64,000 nt of DNA from Paenibacillus sp. oral taxon 786 str. D14 (GTDB taxonomy: Bacteria > Bacillota > Bacilli > Paenibacillales > Paenibacillaceae). Position 1 is the stretch's first letter; each line of letters starts with the position of its first letter. Below are positions 52,919 through 62,335 of this stretch, piece by piece. The position numbers and the translations under genes are program-made. The DNA is taken from assembly GCF_000159955.1 (NCBI RefSeq), contig NZ_GG695986.1, positions 34,741-98,740 on the forward strand, written 5' to 3'. Under the pieces are notes generated by a model. It ran no database searches, had not been told where the DNA came from, and saw only the letters and a list, made by a program, of their open reading frames with translations.

Positions 52919-54298
52919 TTAATATTTAATCATATACAGCGTGATTTCATCCCGGTTATGAAACAACTGCTTTGCTCTTTGCACTTGCAGCCGGGCCTCC
53001 TCAAACTGAGTGATAACCTCCTGAATCAATGCCATCGGTTTCTTCGTCAGCAGCTTCACCGTCACGATGGCAGTTCCCCCCGGAACTAACGCGTATAGCA
53101 GCTCGGTCACGAGCTTGGCCGTCAATTTCGGACTCCAGCTCATGTCGCAAACCAACAGATCAAATTGATTTTCCTTAAATTTCACCCGGTTCGCATTGCG
53201 CTGCAAAAATGTCAGCTTAGGCGAAGATAACAATGACGGATGCAGCTTCGCCGTATCCACCGCCGTGACGTTCAAACCACGTTCCAGCAGGAACGAAGTC
53301 CAGCCCCCGGGTGCCGCGCCGATATCCAGCGCTTCGTGGAACGATTCAAACGGGATTCCAAACGTAGCTTCAGCTTCCAGCAACTTGAACTTCGCCCGCG
53401 AGATCTGTCCCTCCTCCTTCCGGAAGCGGATCGCACCGCCGTTCCAGTCGGAGAGGTTATCCTGCGGATGCGCGACACCGGCAAAAATCCGATCCTGCCC
53501 CGCAAACACCGAGATGATCCAATCGGCATCCCGCACCACGAATTCCCCAACAGACACGTCTTGCAGTAATTCCTGCAGACGGTCCTTCAGCTCCGGCGCG
53601 GTTCCCGGCCATAGCCCGCCGTCCGATTTGCGTGCTTGCACGGCAATTTTCGCACCCGGAAGCCGGAAATCCGCCATCAAATACTTGCGCAGCGGTTCCA
53701 GCCATTGCTCTGGATTCACCTCTTCCGATTCCCCCGGACACCATTCCCAATCAACCAGAAATACATGCCGCAAAAAAATCGGCGGATCCTGACGTAGCCT
53801 CTGCTGCACATCCTCCGGCATCGCCTGCAGCGAAGCGGCAAAAACTTCGCCGGGAACCAGCATCGTGCTCTTTACGCTGCCAAATATGCGGCGCAGCTCC
53901 TCCTGGGCATACGGAGCAAAGCCGTGATTCGCCGTGCATATCCATTTCGATTGCGGCGGCACCTTGCAATTTCGGGCGATTTCCTCCAACCGTTCGAACG
54001 GAATTGGCCCATTATGCAGCTTCACATGCTCCGGCAAGCCTTGATAGAGGATTTCGTACATGCTCTTTTTTCCGGACATGCTGGAGGTATGAAGATAAAT
54101 TTCACGGGGAAAAAGCCCTTCCCGCACCATAGCAGCCGCTAATTCCGTACCGTTAGGTTCATCCGGCCCCATATCGTAATCCAGCGATAAGATGTCTACC
54201 TCCGTCAAGCGAAGCAGCTCCAGACACTCCTCGACGGTGCGCGCTAATGTAAATCCCTGCGGACATCGGCGAAAATCGTCCATATATACATGAATCAA
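52919..54298 (-). CDS. Cyclic-phosphate-processing receiver domain fused to RlmM-like RNA methyltransferase
   Basis: This 459-residue protein joins two RNA-related parts. Residues 1-95 match the cyclic-phosphate processing receiver domain: VYMDDFRRCPQGF (Asp7, Asp8, Arg10), LSLDYDMG (Asp40, Asp42) and His70 in IYLHTSS. Then a THUMP-like region (about 120-290) and an FtsJ/RlmM-type methyltransferase with SAM motif DIGAAPGGW (from 325), Asp in CDMSWSP and Lys in VKLLTKK, consistent with the K-D-K-E catalytic set of 2'-O-methyltransferases. The start is TTG 54298 with AAAGGAAG upstream. Target RNA unknown. Confidence 0.85.
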   Translation of the reverse strand: MIHVYMDDFRRCPQGFTLARTVEECLELLRLTEVDILSLDYDMGPDEPNGTELAAAMVREGLFPREIYLHTSSMSGKKSMYEILYQGLPEHVKLHNGPIPFERLEEIARNCKVPPQSKWICTANHGFAPYAQEELRRIFGSVKSTMLVPGEVFAASLQAMPEDVQQRLRQDPPIFLRHVFLVDWEWCPGESEEVNPEQWLEPLRKYLMADFRLPGAKIAVQARKSDGGLWPGTAPELKDRLQELLQDVSVGEFVVRDADWIISVFAGQDRIFAGVAHPQDNLSDWNGGAIRFRKEEGQISRAKFKLLEAEATFGIPFESFHEALDIGAAPGGWTSFLLERGLNVTAVDTAKLHPSLLSSPKLTFLQRNANRVKFKENQFDLLVCDMSWSPKLTAKLVTELLYALVPGGTAIVTVKLLTKKPMALIQEVITQFEEARLQVQRAKQLFHNRDEITLYMIKY

Positions 54299-54350
54299 TA
54301 GTGTTCTTCCTTTCCCGCGGTATTTCACTCCAAGCGGAGTCCGGTTATCT

Positions 54351-55205
54351 CTAGGCCTCCGCCCACCGTCTCACTCGCTCCATATCCTCTTTGTAGGTCC
54401 CGTCTTCCCCGGTTTCGCTCTCAAAGATAAGCGGGGTTCTCCGAATCGCGTCGATCTGCAGCAGCCAGCGAAAGCCGGCTTCGCCGATATGGCCCTGGCC
54501 CACACGGGCGTGACGGTCCTTTCGCGATAATACCGGGTATTTTGAATCGTTGAGGTGAACGGCGCAGAGACCGTCCCAGAACTTTAGCTCCTTGGCTTTG
54601 GCCGCAAAGCTCTCATCCCCTTCACCCCGCCACATCCCCGCCCCAAAAGCATGGCAGGTGTCGAGGCAAAAGCCGATGCGCTCCGAATCCCGGCACAATT
54701 TGCGGATTTGGACCAATTCCTCGATCGTCATCCCCATGTCGCCGTGATCACCGGCCTGGTTCTCAATTAACAGCTTCGCCGAACCCTGCCAGCCGGATAG
54801 CACATCATTAATACATTGTATAATATTTTGGTATCCTTGTAAGGGGTTTCCTGCCTTAAATGTGCCAAAATGTACCACAATCCCAATCGACCCGCACGCT
54901 TCAGCGATTTCCAGATCATTTCGCAACGACTGTACGACTCGACTGTACGCCTCGCCGTCGGCGTCCTTGCTGATCGCGAGATTGCTGGGATAAGGGGTAT
55001 GCGCGATGGACACCAGTCCGTGTTTTTGGCATAGTGTTCGGCATTGTTCCGCGTCCCGCGGATCAAAGCTTTTGACCGCAAGGCTCCGCGGATTTTTGGG
55101 AAAATACTGAAAAGCGCCGGCCCCCATCTGCAGCGCGGCTTTGGCAGCCCCAAGGTAACCGCTTCGTATGCTAATGTGTCCCCCAACCTTCACCTTATCG
55201 GTCAT
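54351..55205 (-). CDS. nfo: Endonuclease IV (AP endonuclease)
   Basis: This 284-residue zinc enzyme cuts DNA 5' of abasic sites. It begins VKVGGHISIRSGYLGAA and has metal-binding stretches: HTPYPSNLA, VVHFGTF, LIENQAGD, CLDTCHAFGAG, VHLNDSK and DRHARVGQGHIG. All conserved zinc ligands seem present. It overlaps the DNA glycosylase gene by 11 bases; the glycosylase creates the abasic site that this enzyme cuts, a natural partnership. The ribosome site before its ATG is weak, which fits translational coupling. Confidence 0.96.
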   Translation of the reverse strand: MTDKVKVGGHISIRSGYLGAAKAALQMGAGAFQYFPKNPRSLAVKSFDPRDAEQCRTLCQKHGLVSIAHTPYPSNLAISKDADGEAYSRVVQSLRNDLEIAEACGSIGIVVHFGTFKAGNPLQGYQNIIQCINDVLSGWQGSAKLLIENQAGDHGDMGMTIEELVQIRKLCRDSERIGFCLDTCHAFGAGMWRGEGDESFAAKAKELKFWDGLCAVHLNDSKYPVLSRKDRHARVGQGHIGEAGFRWLLQIDAIRRTPLIFESETGEDGTYKEDMERVRRWAEA

Positions 55206-56013
55206 GCTGACAGCCCGGGCTGTAAAACACTTTGCGCCCGTTCATTTCCGCTTTGACGATGGTATCTCCGCAGCGTGGACAGGTCTCTCCCTCCCGGTCG
55301 TACACCCTGCAGATTTCGTTCGCCCCCCCGGTCAGCTGATCGTCCCGGGTTAACGGCATCTCCATATAACCGCCAGCCTCCGTTGCCTCGATAAGCACAT
55401 CCCGAACCGCTTGATACAATCGTGAAAAATCTTCATCGCTGAAATTTTGCAGCTTGGCCATCGGCAACAGCTCGGCTGCGAACGCAATTTCATCCGCGTA
55501 ACAGTTGCCAATGCCGGGAATGACGTCCTGATTGACAAGGGTCGTCTTAAGACTCCCCCGCCGCTTGCGCAGCAGGGCGGTAAACCGTTCTTCGTTCATC
55601 CGCCGGTCTAGCAGCTCCGGCCCCAGGTGCGAAAGCAGCTCCTCTGCCTCCTTGGCGCTGTGCAAGTGTAAATGACCAAGACGCAGCCCGATGAAGTACA
55701 GGACAAGCTTCTCACCAAAGGTGATTTCCACCTGAGTGCTCCGCTCCGGACGGTCCTCCTTGGAGCCAAGGTACAGCAATCCGCCAAGCATTAAGTGGAG
55801 CAACAATCTTCGTCCATTATCCAGATGGAACAACAGGTTCTTGCCTCGACGCTCAATGAAGATGACCTGTCTTCCCATCAGTTCTCGTGCAAAGTCTGCA
55901 GCCGGCAAATTCACGGATTTCTCCCGGCCGACGTTCACTCCCGTAATTGGGAGGTCCAAAATATGCTGAGACAGCTGTATTCGATAATTTTCCATCTCCG
56001 GCAATTCCGGCAT
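55195..56013 (-). CDS. Fpg/Nei-family DNA glycosylase with altered zinc finger
   Basis: This 272-residue glycosylase/AP lyase starts PELPEMEN (catalytic Pro2 and Glu3) and has the beta-turn lysine in ERRGKNLLFHL, and the helix-two-turn-helix GIGNCYADEIAF. The C-terminal zinc finger reads C245-P-R-C248, then 16 residues, then Ser265-P-G-C268; the third cysteine of the classic C-x2-C-x16-C-x2-C is a serine. His270 could replace it as a ligand. It may be Fpg (8-oxoG) or Nei (oxidised pyrimidines); I cannot decide. It overlaps nfo. Confidence 0.92.
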   Translation of the reverse strand: MPELPEMENYRIQLSQHILDLPITGVNVGREKSVNLPAADFARELMGRQVIFIERRGKNLLFHLDNGRRLLLHLMLGGLLYLGSKEDRPERSTQVEITFGEKLVLYFIGLRLGHLHLHSAKEAEELLSHLGPELLDRRMNEERFTALLRKRRGSLKTTLVNQDVIPGIGNCYADEIAFAAELLPMAKLQNFSDEDFSRLYQAVRDVLIEATEAGGYMEMPLTRDDQLTGGANEICRVYDREGETCPRCGDTIVKAEMNGRKVFYSPGCQHDR

Positions 56014-56077
56014 GGTACATCTTTCCCTTCATCCGTATAAGTTCGTTCATTAGTTCATCTCATAAAATAAAACTTGG

Positions 56078-56887
56078 TCATCCGCTATTTCCGCAAATTC
56101 GTTCACGGACTTCCGCAAGATCGCGGCACACCACATCCGCCTCTACACCGGAGGACTTCACGTAATCTGGCAGGTTATCAGCCGTGGTGACGCCGGTTAA
56201 GGTCAGAATGGTACCGCAGCCGGCATGCTTCCCTGCAGCGATGTCGGTATTGAGGTTGTCCCCGATCACCGCTACTTCCGAAGCCTCCAAGCCTAGCCGC
56301 GCGATGGCAAAATCCATGAGCGGTGCAGCCGGTTTGCCAATCACCGTCGGCTTTACGCCCGATGCAGCTTGAATCGCTGCAGAAATCGTTCCCGCTCCGG
56401 GCATTAAGCCCTCTTGAGAGGGCAGCAGCAAGTCCGGATTGGTTAGGATATAACGTGCCCCGCCCCGAATCCAGCGGGCAGCCCGGGTTAACGTTTCGTA
56501 TGTAAATTGGCGGTCGATGCCTTGCACCACCACGTCCGGATGTTCCAGAACTAACTGCAATCCGGCTTCCTCCAACGCCTTTGTAAGACCCGCCTCACCG
56601 ATGGCTGCGACTTTACAGCCAGGCTGTTCTTCGGCAATATACTTGGCTGCAGCCACGGCCGATGTACAGACCTCTTCCGCCTGGGCCGATATGCCCATCG
56701 CTTCCAAATGCGCGGCGACCTCATCCGGTGTCCGCGAAGAATTGTTCGTCACGAACAGAAAAGGGATTCGCTGCGCGCGTAAGGCGGAGATCAGCTCGTC
56801 CGCACCGGGAATCATTTGGGGCCCATGATATAACGTGCCGTCTAAATCAATGAGATAGGCCTTCCAACCCTTTGGCAAAATCCTCAT
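56078..56887 (-). CDS. HAD-IIA family phosphatase (NagD/AraL-like)
   Basis: This 269-residue protein has motif I as YLIDLDGTLYHGPQMIPGA, motif II in FVTNNSSRTPDEVAAHLEAMG, and motif III/IV in VIGDNLNTDIAAGKHAGCGTILTLTGVT. The N-N-S-S-R-T-P stretch and the GKPAAPLMDFA segment are typical of NagD-type phosphatases. Substrates are probably small phosphates; unknown. ATG 56887 is weakly placed; TTG 56878 with AGGATGAGG upstream is an alternative start. Confidence 0.93.
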   Translation of the reverse strand: MRILPKGWKAYLIDLDGTLYHGPQMIPGADELISALRAQRIPFLFVTNNSSRTPDEVAAHLEAMGISAQAEEVCTSAVAAAKYIAEEQPGCKVAAIGEAGLTKALEEAGLQLVLEHPDVVVQGIDRQFTYETLTRAARWIRGGARYILTNPDLLLPSQEGLMPGAGTISAAIQAASGVKPTVIGKPAAPLMDFAIARLGLEASEVAVIGDNLNTDIAAGKHAGCGTILTLTGVTTADNLPDYVKSSGVEADVVCRDLAEVRERICGNSG

Positions 56888-57096
56888 CCTTTCGATACGA
56901 CCGTGTCTCTATTTATTGTACCTAGGAACCCCGGGGCAGGCAAATTTTCCCGTTCTAGAACTGGGGGAAATGTCAATTCAGAGTTTGACCCCGCCGTTTG
57001 GCGTCGAACGATCGCGAACAGTGACAAAAACCGGACTTGTTCCCCTTGGCAAACTTTGAAATGCCCTGTCAGTTCCTGCGCTTTCCCGGAAAATAA

Positions 57097-58035
57097 TTAT
57101 TTCCGCCCGCAGCGCCGTGCCACCGGATATAGGACATGCTCCCGGGCTAGGTGCGAGTCAGGGAAGACGGAACATGCCTCTTCTTCTAATCGCTGCAGCT
57201 GATCGTCTGATTTATAACGCGAGCTAAAATGGGTCAGCAGAAGCTGCTGCACACCGGCTTCCTTGGCGGCTGCTGCCGCTTGCTTTGCCGTGCTGTGGTG
57301 ATAGTCATGAGCCGTCTTCGCCAGTTCATGCAAAAAAGTCGCCTCATGCACCAGCATATCGGCGTTTTGAGCCAAGGTTAACACGGACTCACACGGACGC
57401 GTATCGCCGAGTATGGTGACAATCCGGCCGGCTTTGGGCATTCCCAGCACATCCTTCGCATGAACCGTCTCGCCATTTGGTGCAACCACGCTTTCACCGC
57501 GTTTGAGCTTGCCGTACAGCGGGCCTGGACGAATGCCGCAGCGCTCCAGCACAGCGGAGTCTAGCTTCCCCGGCAGATCTTTTTCGATCACCCGATACCC
57601 GTAACTGTCAATCCGGTGCTCCAGCAGCGCCGCTTCAACCCGAAACGAATCGTCCTCGAAGAGGACTCCGCCCTGGTGCTCCACAAGCTCGAGCTTATAG
57701 TTAATCCGCGATTCGCTGAGCGACAGCGCCGTTTCTACGAATTTTTTCAGTCCTTTGGGACCGTAAATGACCAAGGGGGTATCCCCGCCCTGATAAGCAC
57801 GGCTCGAAATGAGCCCGGGCAGGCCAAACAAATGATCACCATGCAGATGGGTGATAAAAATATATTCCAACTTGCTTAATTTCAGCGGCGAACGCAGGAT
57901 CTGATGCTGGGTGCCTTCACCGCAATCGAACAGCCAGAGCGAACGGCGCTCCTCCAGCAGACGCAACGCCACTGAAGTCACGTTCCGCTCCAAGGACGGT
58001 ACCCCTGCATTTGTCCCTAAAAAGTAAAGTTCCAT
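57097..58035 (-). CDS. rnz: Ribonuclease Z (tRNA 3' processing)
   Basis: This 312-residue metallo-beta-lactamase-fold enzyme removes tRNA 3' trailers. It shows LYFLGTNAGVPSLERNVTS, DCGEGTQHQIL, the metal motif THLHGDHLFGLPGL, the exosite region with ILGDTRPCESV, LVHEATF, and LLLTHFSSRY. All are diagnostic of RNase Z. AAAGGACG precedes the ATG. Confidence 0.96.
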   Translation of the reverse strand: MELYFLGTNAGVPSLERNVTSVALRLLEERRSLWLFDCGEGTQHQILRSPLKLSKLEYIFITHLHGDHLFGLPGLISSRAYQGGDTPLVIYGPKGLKKFVETALSLSESRINYKLELVEHQGGVLFEDDSFRVEAALLEHRIDSYGYRVIEKDLPGKLDSAVLERCGIRPGPLYGKLKRGESVVAPNGETVHAKDVLGMPKAGRIVTILGDTRPCESVLTLAQNADMLVHEATFLHELAKTAHDYHHSTAKQAAAAAKEAGVQQLLLTHFSSRYKSDDQLQRLEEEACSVFPDSHLAREHVLYPVARRCGRK

Positions 58036-58086
58036 GCCATTTCGTCCTTTACGCTAGAATGGTTCATCGATTCATATACAGATTGC

Positions 58087-58115
58087 CAAAACCCTCCGAA
58101 GTTCGGAGGGTTTTG
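58087..58115. terminator. Terminator downstream of metH
   Basis: CAAAACCCTCCGAA and TTCGGAGGGTTTTG form a perfect 14-bp stem with a one-base loop. T runs end both arms, so it works in either direction; it separates metH from rnz. Confidence 0.9.
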
Positions 58116-58134
58116 CAAAGGGTTGTTTACGGGC

Positions 58135-61100
58135 TTAAATCCCGGCTTTGTCCACATTGAAATATTGCGCTTCAGGGTGTGCAAAGACCATCGCCGAGAC
58201 GGATGCCTCCGGTTCCATCATGAAGCCCTCCGTCAACGTGACGCCAATGTCTTCCGGATGCATTAAGTCAAACAGCAGCTGCTGGTCTTCGAGGTCCGGG
58301 CAGGCCGGATAACCAAACGAGACGCGAATCCCTTGATAACGCGCTCCATGCCGCTGTTTCATCGTCATATTCGCCGGATCTGGGAAGCCCCACGTATCCC
58401 GCATAATATGGTGAACCCGCTCCGCCAGCGCTTCAGCCAGCTCCAACGCTACCGCCTGCAGCACGTGGGAGCGCAGATACTCGCCTTCATTCTTCCACTT
58501 CTCAGACAATTCACGAACGCCTTGTCCCGCCGTTACAACCAGGAAACCAACGTAATCCATTTGCCCGCTGTCCACGGACTTCAGGAAATCCGCCAAGCAC
58601 AGGTAAGGCTCGACCTTCTGTCGAGGGAAGCTAAACCGCTTGATCACCTTGCCAGGTTCAGCCGGATCGTAGATCAGAATATCGTTACCGGACGATTGCG
58701 CCGGGAAGAAGCGATACATCGCCTGCGTGCGAATGATGCCGTCCGTGACCGCTTCGAGCAGGATTTGATCCACCGTCTCCTTCAGTTGAACTGCCTTTGC
58801 CTCACCTGCCGCCAGCTGCTGCTCCACCGAACCGCGGAGTCCAAGGTGATGACCTAACAGCATCTGCATGTTGATATAAGGCGTAATGTGACCAATCGGA
58901 TAATCGCGCAGTACGTGACGTTCCAGATCTGGCGGAATAAATACCGGCGCATCGGTGGAAATCTTGGAACGCTCCACGCGCGTAAGCTCCGGCAGCGGCT
59001 CTGCAACGGCTACAACGCGATCCGCTTCTTTCTCCGCATCCACTTCAAGGCGCATCTGCTCCCGTGCGACCGGATCCATCAGCTTATTGGCCAAATCGAG
59101 GCCGTCCATCGCATCTTTGGCGTACAGGACCAAGCCGTCGTACTCCGGCCGGATCCGCGTCTTGGTAAACTTGCGGGTGAGTGCCGCGCCGCCCACAAGG
59201 ATCGGGACGTCGATGCCTGCATTCCGCAAATCCTGCGCCGTCGTGACCATTTGCTGAGCCGATTTCACCAGCAGGCCGGAGAGTCCAATCGCATCTGCTT
59301 TCTCTTCCCGATACGCCTCGATAATGCGTTCCGGTGGTACTTTTATACCCAAATTCACAATTTGGTAACCGTTATTAGACAGAATGATCTCAACTAGGTT
59401 TTTGCCGATATCATGGACGTCGCCCTTTACCGTCGCCAGCAAAATTTTCCCCTTCACGCTGGTTTCGTTCTTCTCCATAAACGGTTCCAGGTACGCAACC
59501 GATGCCTTCATCACTTCGGCACTTTGCAACACCTCGGCAACGATCAGCTCATTGTTATTAAATAACCGGCCCACTTCTTCCATTCCTGCCATTAGCGGAC
59601 CATTAATAATTTCGAGCGCAGTATATTTTTTGAGCGCCTCGTCAAGGTCAGGAATTAATCCTTCCTTGGTACCTTCCACAACATAGGAAGCCAAACGTTC
59701 CTCCAACGTGAGCTGAGTGGTTGTCTCGGCCTTCTCCACCTTCTTGTTCCGGAAAGCAGCTACAAAGGCAGCCAGCGTTTCATCATTAGTATTATAGATC
59801 AATTCTTCCGCCAGACGGCGCTCCTCTTCCGGAATTTTGGCGTAGCGCTCCAGCTTCTCCGTATTGACGATCGCGTAATCCAGTCCTGCTTTGGTGCATT
59901 CATACAGGAAAACGGAGTTCAAAACCTCGCGGCCGGCTTCCGGCAAACCAAACGATACGTTACTGATGCCCAGCACGGTATGAACCTTCGGCAACGCTTC
60001 TTTGATCAGGCGGATCCCTTCGATCGTTTCCTTGGCCGATCCAATGTACTGCTCATCCCCTGTACCCACGGGGAACACGAGCGGATCGAAGATGATATCT
60101 TCCGGTTGAAGACCATATTTGTGCACGAGCAGATCATAGGAGCGTTTGGCAACCTCAAGCTTATCCTCCCGTGTGATCGCTTGCCCGCGTTCATCAATCG
60201 TACCAACGACCACCGCCGCCCCGTATTTATGAATTAACGGCGTGACGCGCTCGAACTTCTCTTCGCCATCCTCTAAGTTAATCGAGTTAATAATTGATTT
60301 GCCCTGGCAGTATTGGAGAGCAATATCCAGCACCTTCGGATCAGTGGTGTCGATCATGAGCGGGACTTTCACTTTTTTGACGACCAATTCCAGGAACTTC
60401 TTGATATCCTCCGCTTCATCCCGATCCGGGTCCTGTACGCACACATCAACTACCTGTGCCCCGTTCTTCACTTGCGCCCGGGCGATCTCCGAAGCTTCTT
60501 CGTATTTGCCCTCCACGATCAGCCGTTTAAATTTGCGCGAACCCAGAACGTTTGTTCGTTCTCCAACCAGATAAGGCCGATTGGCCGATTCGATATAGAC
60601 CGGCTCAATGCCGGAAAGTGCCGGCAAATGGCTGCCTGTCAGCTCGCGTGGTCGGTAATCCTTCAGCGTGTTCGCTAACGCTGCGATATGGGCAGGCGTC
60701 GTTCCACAGCAACCTCCGGCAATATTCAACCAGCCCTGCTCGGCAAAAGCGGACATCTTCTGCGCGAGCGAATCCGGGGACTCATGGTAGATGCCATTTT
60801 CGTCTGGCAAACCGGCATTAGGGTGACAGCTGACCGCCGCTTTGGCTAGTCCGGATAAAGTGCGGATATGGTCGCGCATGAACTCCGGACCCGTTGCGCA
60901 GTTGAGTCCAATGGAGATGGGATTCAAATGCTCCAACGAAATGTAGAAGGCTTCGATATTTTGCCCCGCCAGCGTCGTCCCCATCGGCTCAATGGTGCCG
61001 GAGATCATCAGCGGCAACGTTATTCCGGTTTCAGCAAAAGCCTGTTTGATTCCGATACTCCCTGCTTTCACGTTCAGCGTATCCTGTGAAGTTTCCAGCA

Positions 61101-61578
61101 TCAGCGCATCAACGCCGGCTTCGATTAATGCCGCTGCTTGCTCTGCATAGCTGGCCGTCAACTCGTCGAACGTCACGCCGCCGGTAACGGACAATGTCTT
61201 GGTCGTTGGTCCCAAGATGCCCACCACGTAGCGCGGATGATCCGGGGTACTGTATTTTTCCGCGGCTTCAATCGCCAGCTTGGCCGCAGCCATATTGATT
61301 TCACGTGCCTTATGCGGAATATCGTATTCAGCCAGCACGACGGATGTCGCGCCGAACGTATTCGTTTCGATCAAATCAGCACCTGCTGCGAGATACTTCT
61401 CGTGGATGCCACGGATCACATCCGGACGGGTGAGCACGAGCATTTCGTTACAGCCGTCCAGCTCTTCACCGCCGAAGTCGGCTGGAGTCAGGTTCTCCTG
61501 CTGAATCATGGTGCCCATGGCGCCATCGAGGATCAATATTCGTTCTTTCATTCTTTCGAGCAGGCTTGGTTTACTCAT
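58135..61578 (-). CDS. metH: Cobalamin-dependent methionine synthase
   Basis: This 1147-residue enzyme methylates homocysteine from methyl-tetrahydrofolate through B12. Domains in order: homocysteine domain (about 1-315; DGAMGTMIQ, zinc cysteines in NCATGP and GGCCGTTP), pterin domain (about 330-600; ERTNVLGSRKFKRLI), cap and B12 domain (about 620-860; DVHDIGKNLV with cobalt ligand His722 and SGLLVKSAQQM), and AdoMet reactivation domain (about 870-1147; RYQGIRVSFGYPACPDL). ATG 61578 follows GGGAGGG; ATG 61584 is an alternative. No cobalamin or SAM riboswitch is recognised in the leader. Confidence 0.97.
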   Translation of the reverse strand: MSKPSLLERMKERILILDGAMGTMIQQENLTPADFGGEELDGCNEMLVLTRPDVIRGIHEKYLAAGADLIETNTFGATSVVLAEYDIPHKAREINMAAAKLAIEAAEKYSTPDHPRYVVGILGPTTKTLSVTGGVTFDELTASYAEQAAALIEAGVDALMLETSQDTLNVKAGSIGIKQAFAETGITLPLMISGTIEPMGTTLAGQNIEAFYISLEHLNPISIGLNCATGPEFMRDHIRTLSGLAKAAVSCHPNAGLPDENGIYHESPDSLAQKMSAFAEQGWLNIAGGCCGTTPAHIAALANTLKDYRPRELTGSHLPALSGIEPVYIESANRPYLVGERTNVLGSRKFKRLIVEGKYEEASEIARAQVKNGAQVVDVCVQDPDRDEAEDIKKFLELVVKKVKVPLMIDTTDPKVLDIALQYCQGKSIINSINLEDGEEKFERVTPLIHKYGAAVVVGTIDERGQAITREDKLEVAKRSYDLLVHKYGLQPEDIIFDPLVFPVGTGDEQYIGSAKETIEGIRLIKEALPKVHTVLGISNVSFGLPEAGREVLNSVFLYECTKAGLDYAIVNTEKLERYAKIPEEERRLAEELIYNTNDETLAAFVAAFRNKKVEKAETTTQLTLEERLASYVVEGTKEGLIPDLDEALKKYTALEIINGPLMAGMEEVGRLFNNNELIVAEVLQSAEVMKASVAYLEPFMEKNETSVKGKILLATVKGDVHDIGKNLVEIILSNNGYQIVNLGIKVPPERIIEAYREEKADAIGLSGLLVKSAQQMVTTAQDLRNAGIDVPILVGGAALTRKFTKTRIRPEYDGLVLYAKDAMDGLDLANKLMDPVAREQMRLEVDAEKEADRVVAVAEPLPELTRVERSKISTDAPVFIPPDLERHVLRDYPIGHITPYINMQMLLGHHLGLRGSVEQQLAAGEAKAVQLKETVDQILLEAVTDGIIRTQAMYRFFPAQSSGNDILIYDPAEPGKVIKRFSFPRQKVEPYLCLADFLKSVDSGQMDYVGFLVVTAGQGVRELSEKWKNEGEYLRSHVLQAVALELAEALAERVHHIMRDTWGFPDPANMTMKQRHGARYQGIRVSFGYPACPDLEDQQLLFDLMHPEDIGVTLTEGFMMEPEASVSAMVFAHPEAQYFNVDKAGI

Positions 61579-61788
61579 GTTCATGTCCCTCCCGTAAAAC
61601 GTTAGAATATAGTTTAACAGAATAAAGCGTTGAAGAAAAGAGAGTTCCACGAAAACTCCCAAGCTCTGTACCCAATTTAAGATATTGTTCTCCCATCGGT
61701 CATCCCCGAATTAAAATCCGAACAACCTAGAAATCCTTATCTTTAAAAGTTCGGAAATTCGCCTCATTAGGAGGACATAATAATGAAA

Positions 61789-61821
61789 AAGCCGCCTTCT
61801 CCAAAAGGAGAACAGCAGCTT
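61789..61821 (-). terminator. Terminator of the YtkA-like lipoprotein gene
   Basis: Minus strand: AAGCTGCTGTTCTCC pairs with GGAGAAGGCGGCTT (one bulge), followed by TTTTTC. It separates the lipoprotein gene from metH; about 200 bases between here and metH hold no recognised element. Confidence 0.82.
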
Positions 61822-61853
61822 CCTTACAGATGACCACCGATTCAGTTGTCAGC

Positions 61854-62270
61854 TTATTCCACCGTGAATTGCTTCGAAGGCATGGAGTGCTGATCGCGAG
61901 CCGTCACATGGGAAATCACTTCATAAGTCCCGGGCTCCTTGAATGTATGCTCCAGCACATAGGTTCCGTTACCGGCACTCTTCACTTTGACCTGATTGTG
62001 CTTCGCGTTATCGTCCGCCGTATTCCAAAATTCGAACATGACTTCCTTCGCATCGTCCACGTTCTCGCCGTGGTGGGTCACTTTGGCCGTAAACGTTACC
62101 GGTTCACCAGCTTTGGCTGCGGATGGCGTTACGTCAAGCTCGACTTGAATCGGCTCCAGTGACGTATCCACCGCTGAAGCAGACGGCGATTCACTGCGGC
62201 CGCATCCCGCGACAACAATGAACGCAAGCACGATGGCTACAAGCAGCCCGGTTTTTCCCTTGATTCGCAT
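61854..62270 (-). CDS. YtkA-like (FixH-type) lipoprotein
   Basis: This 138-residue protein has a lipoprotein signal ending IVVAGC and a single Ig-like YtkA domain: IQVELDVTPSAAKAGEPVTFTAKVTHHGENVDDAKEVMFEFW, then YVLEHTFKEPGTYEVISHV and a C-terminal MPSKQFTV. These domains are often near copper or cytochrome assembly, but no such neighbour is here. A His/Met pattern (THHGE, DQHSMPS) might bind metal; unproven. GGAGGG precedes the ATG. Confidence 0.9.
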   Translation of the reverse strand: MRIKGKTGLLVAIVLAFIVVAGCGRSESPSASAVDTSLEPIQVELDVTPSAAKAGEPVTFTAKVTHHGENVDDAKEVMFEFWNTADDNAKHNQVKVKSAGNGTYVLEHTFKEPGTYEVISHVTARDQHSMPSKQFTVE

Positions 62271-62335
62271 TCAGATTCCCTCCTTCCACCGCCTAAGAAT
62301 GCCTCACTGCTTGTTTGCTTCAATCCAAACTCGCG

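Noticed and set aside
61579..61788. Search for a SAM, cobalamin or T-box element ahead of metH
   Set aside because: None of the conserved blocks of those classes could be found in the leader.
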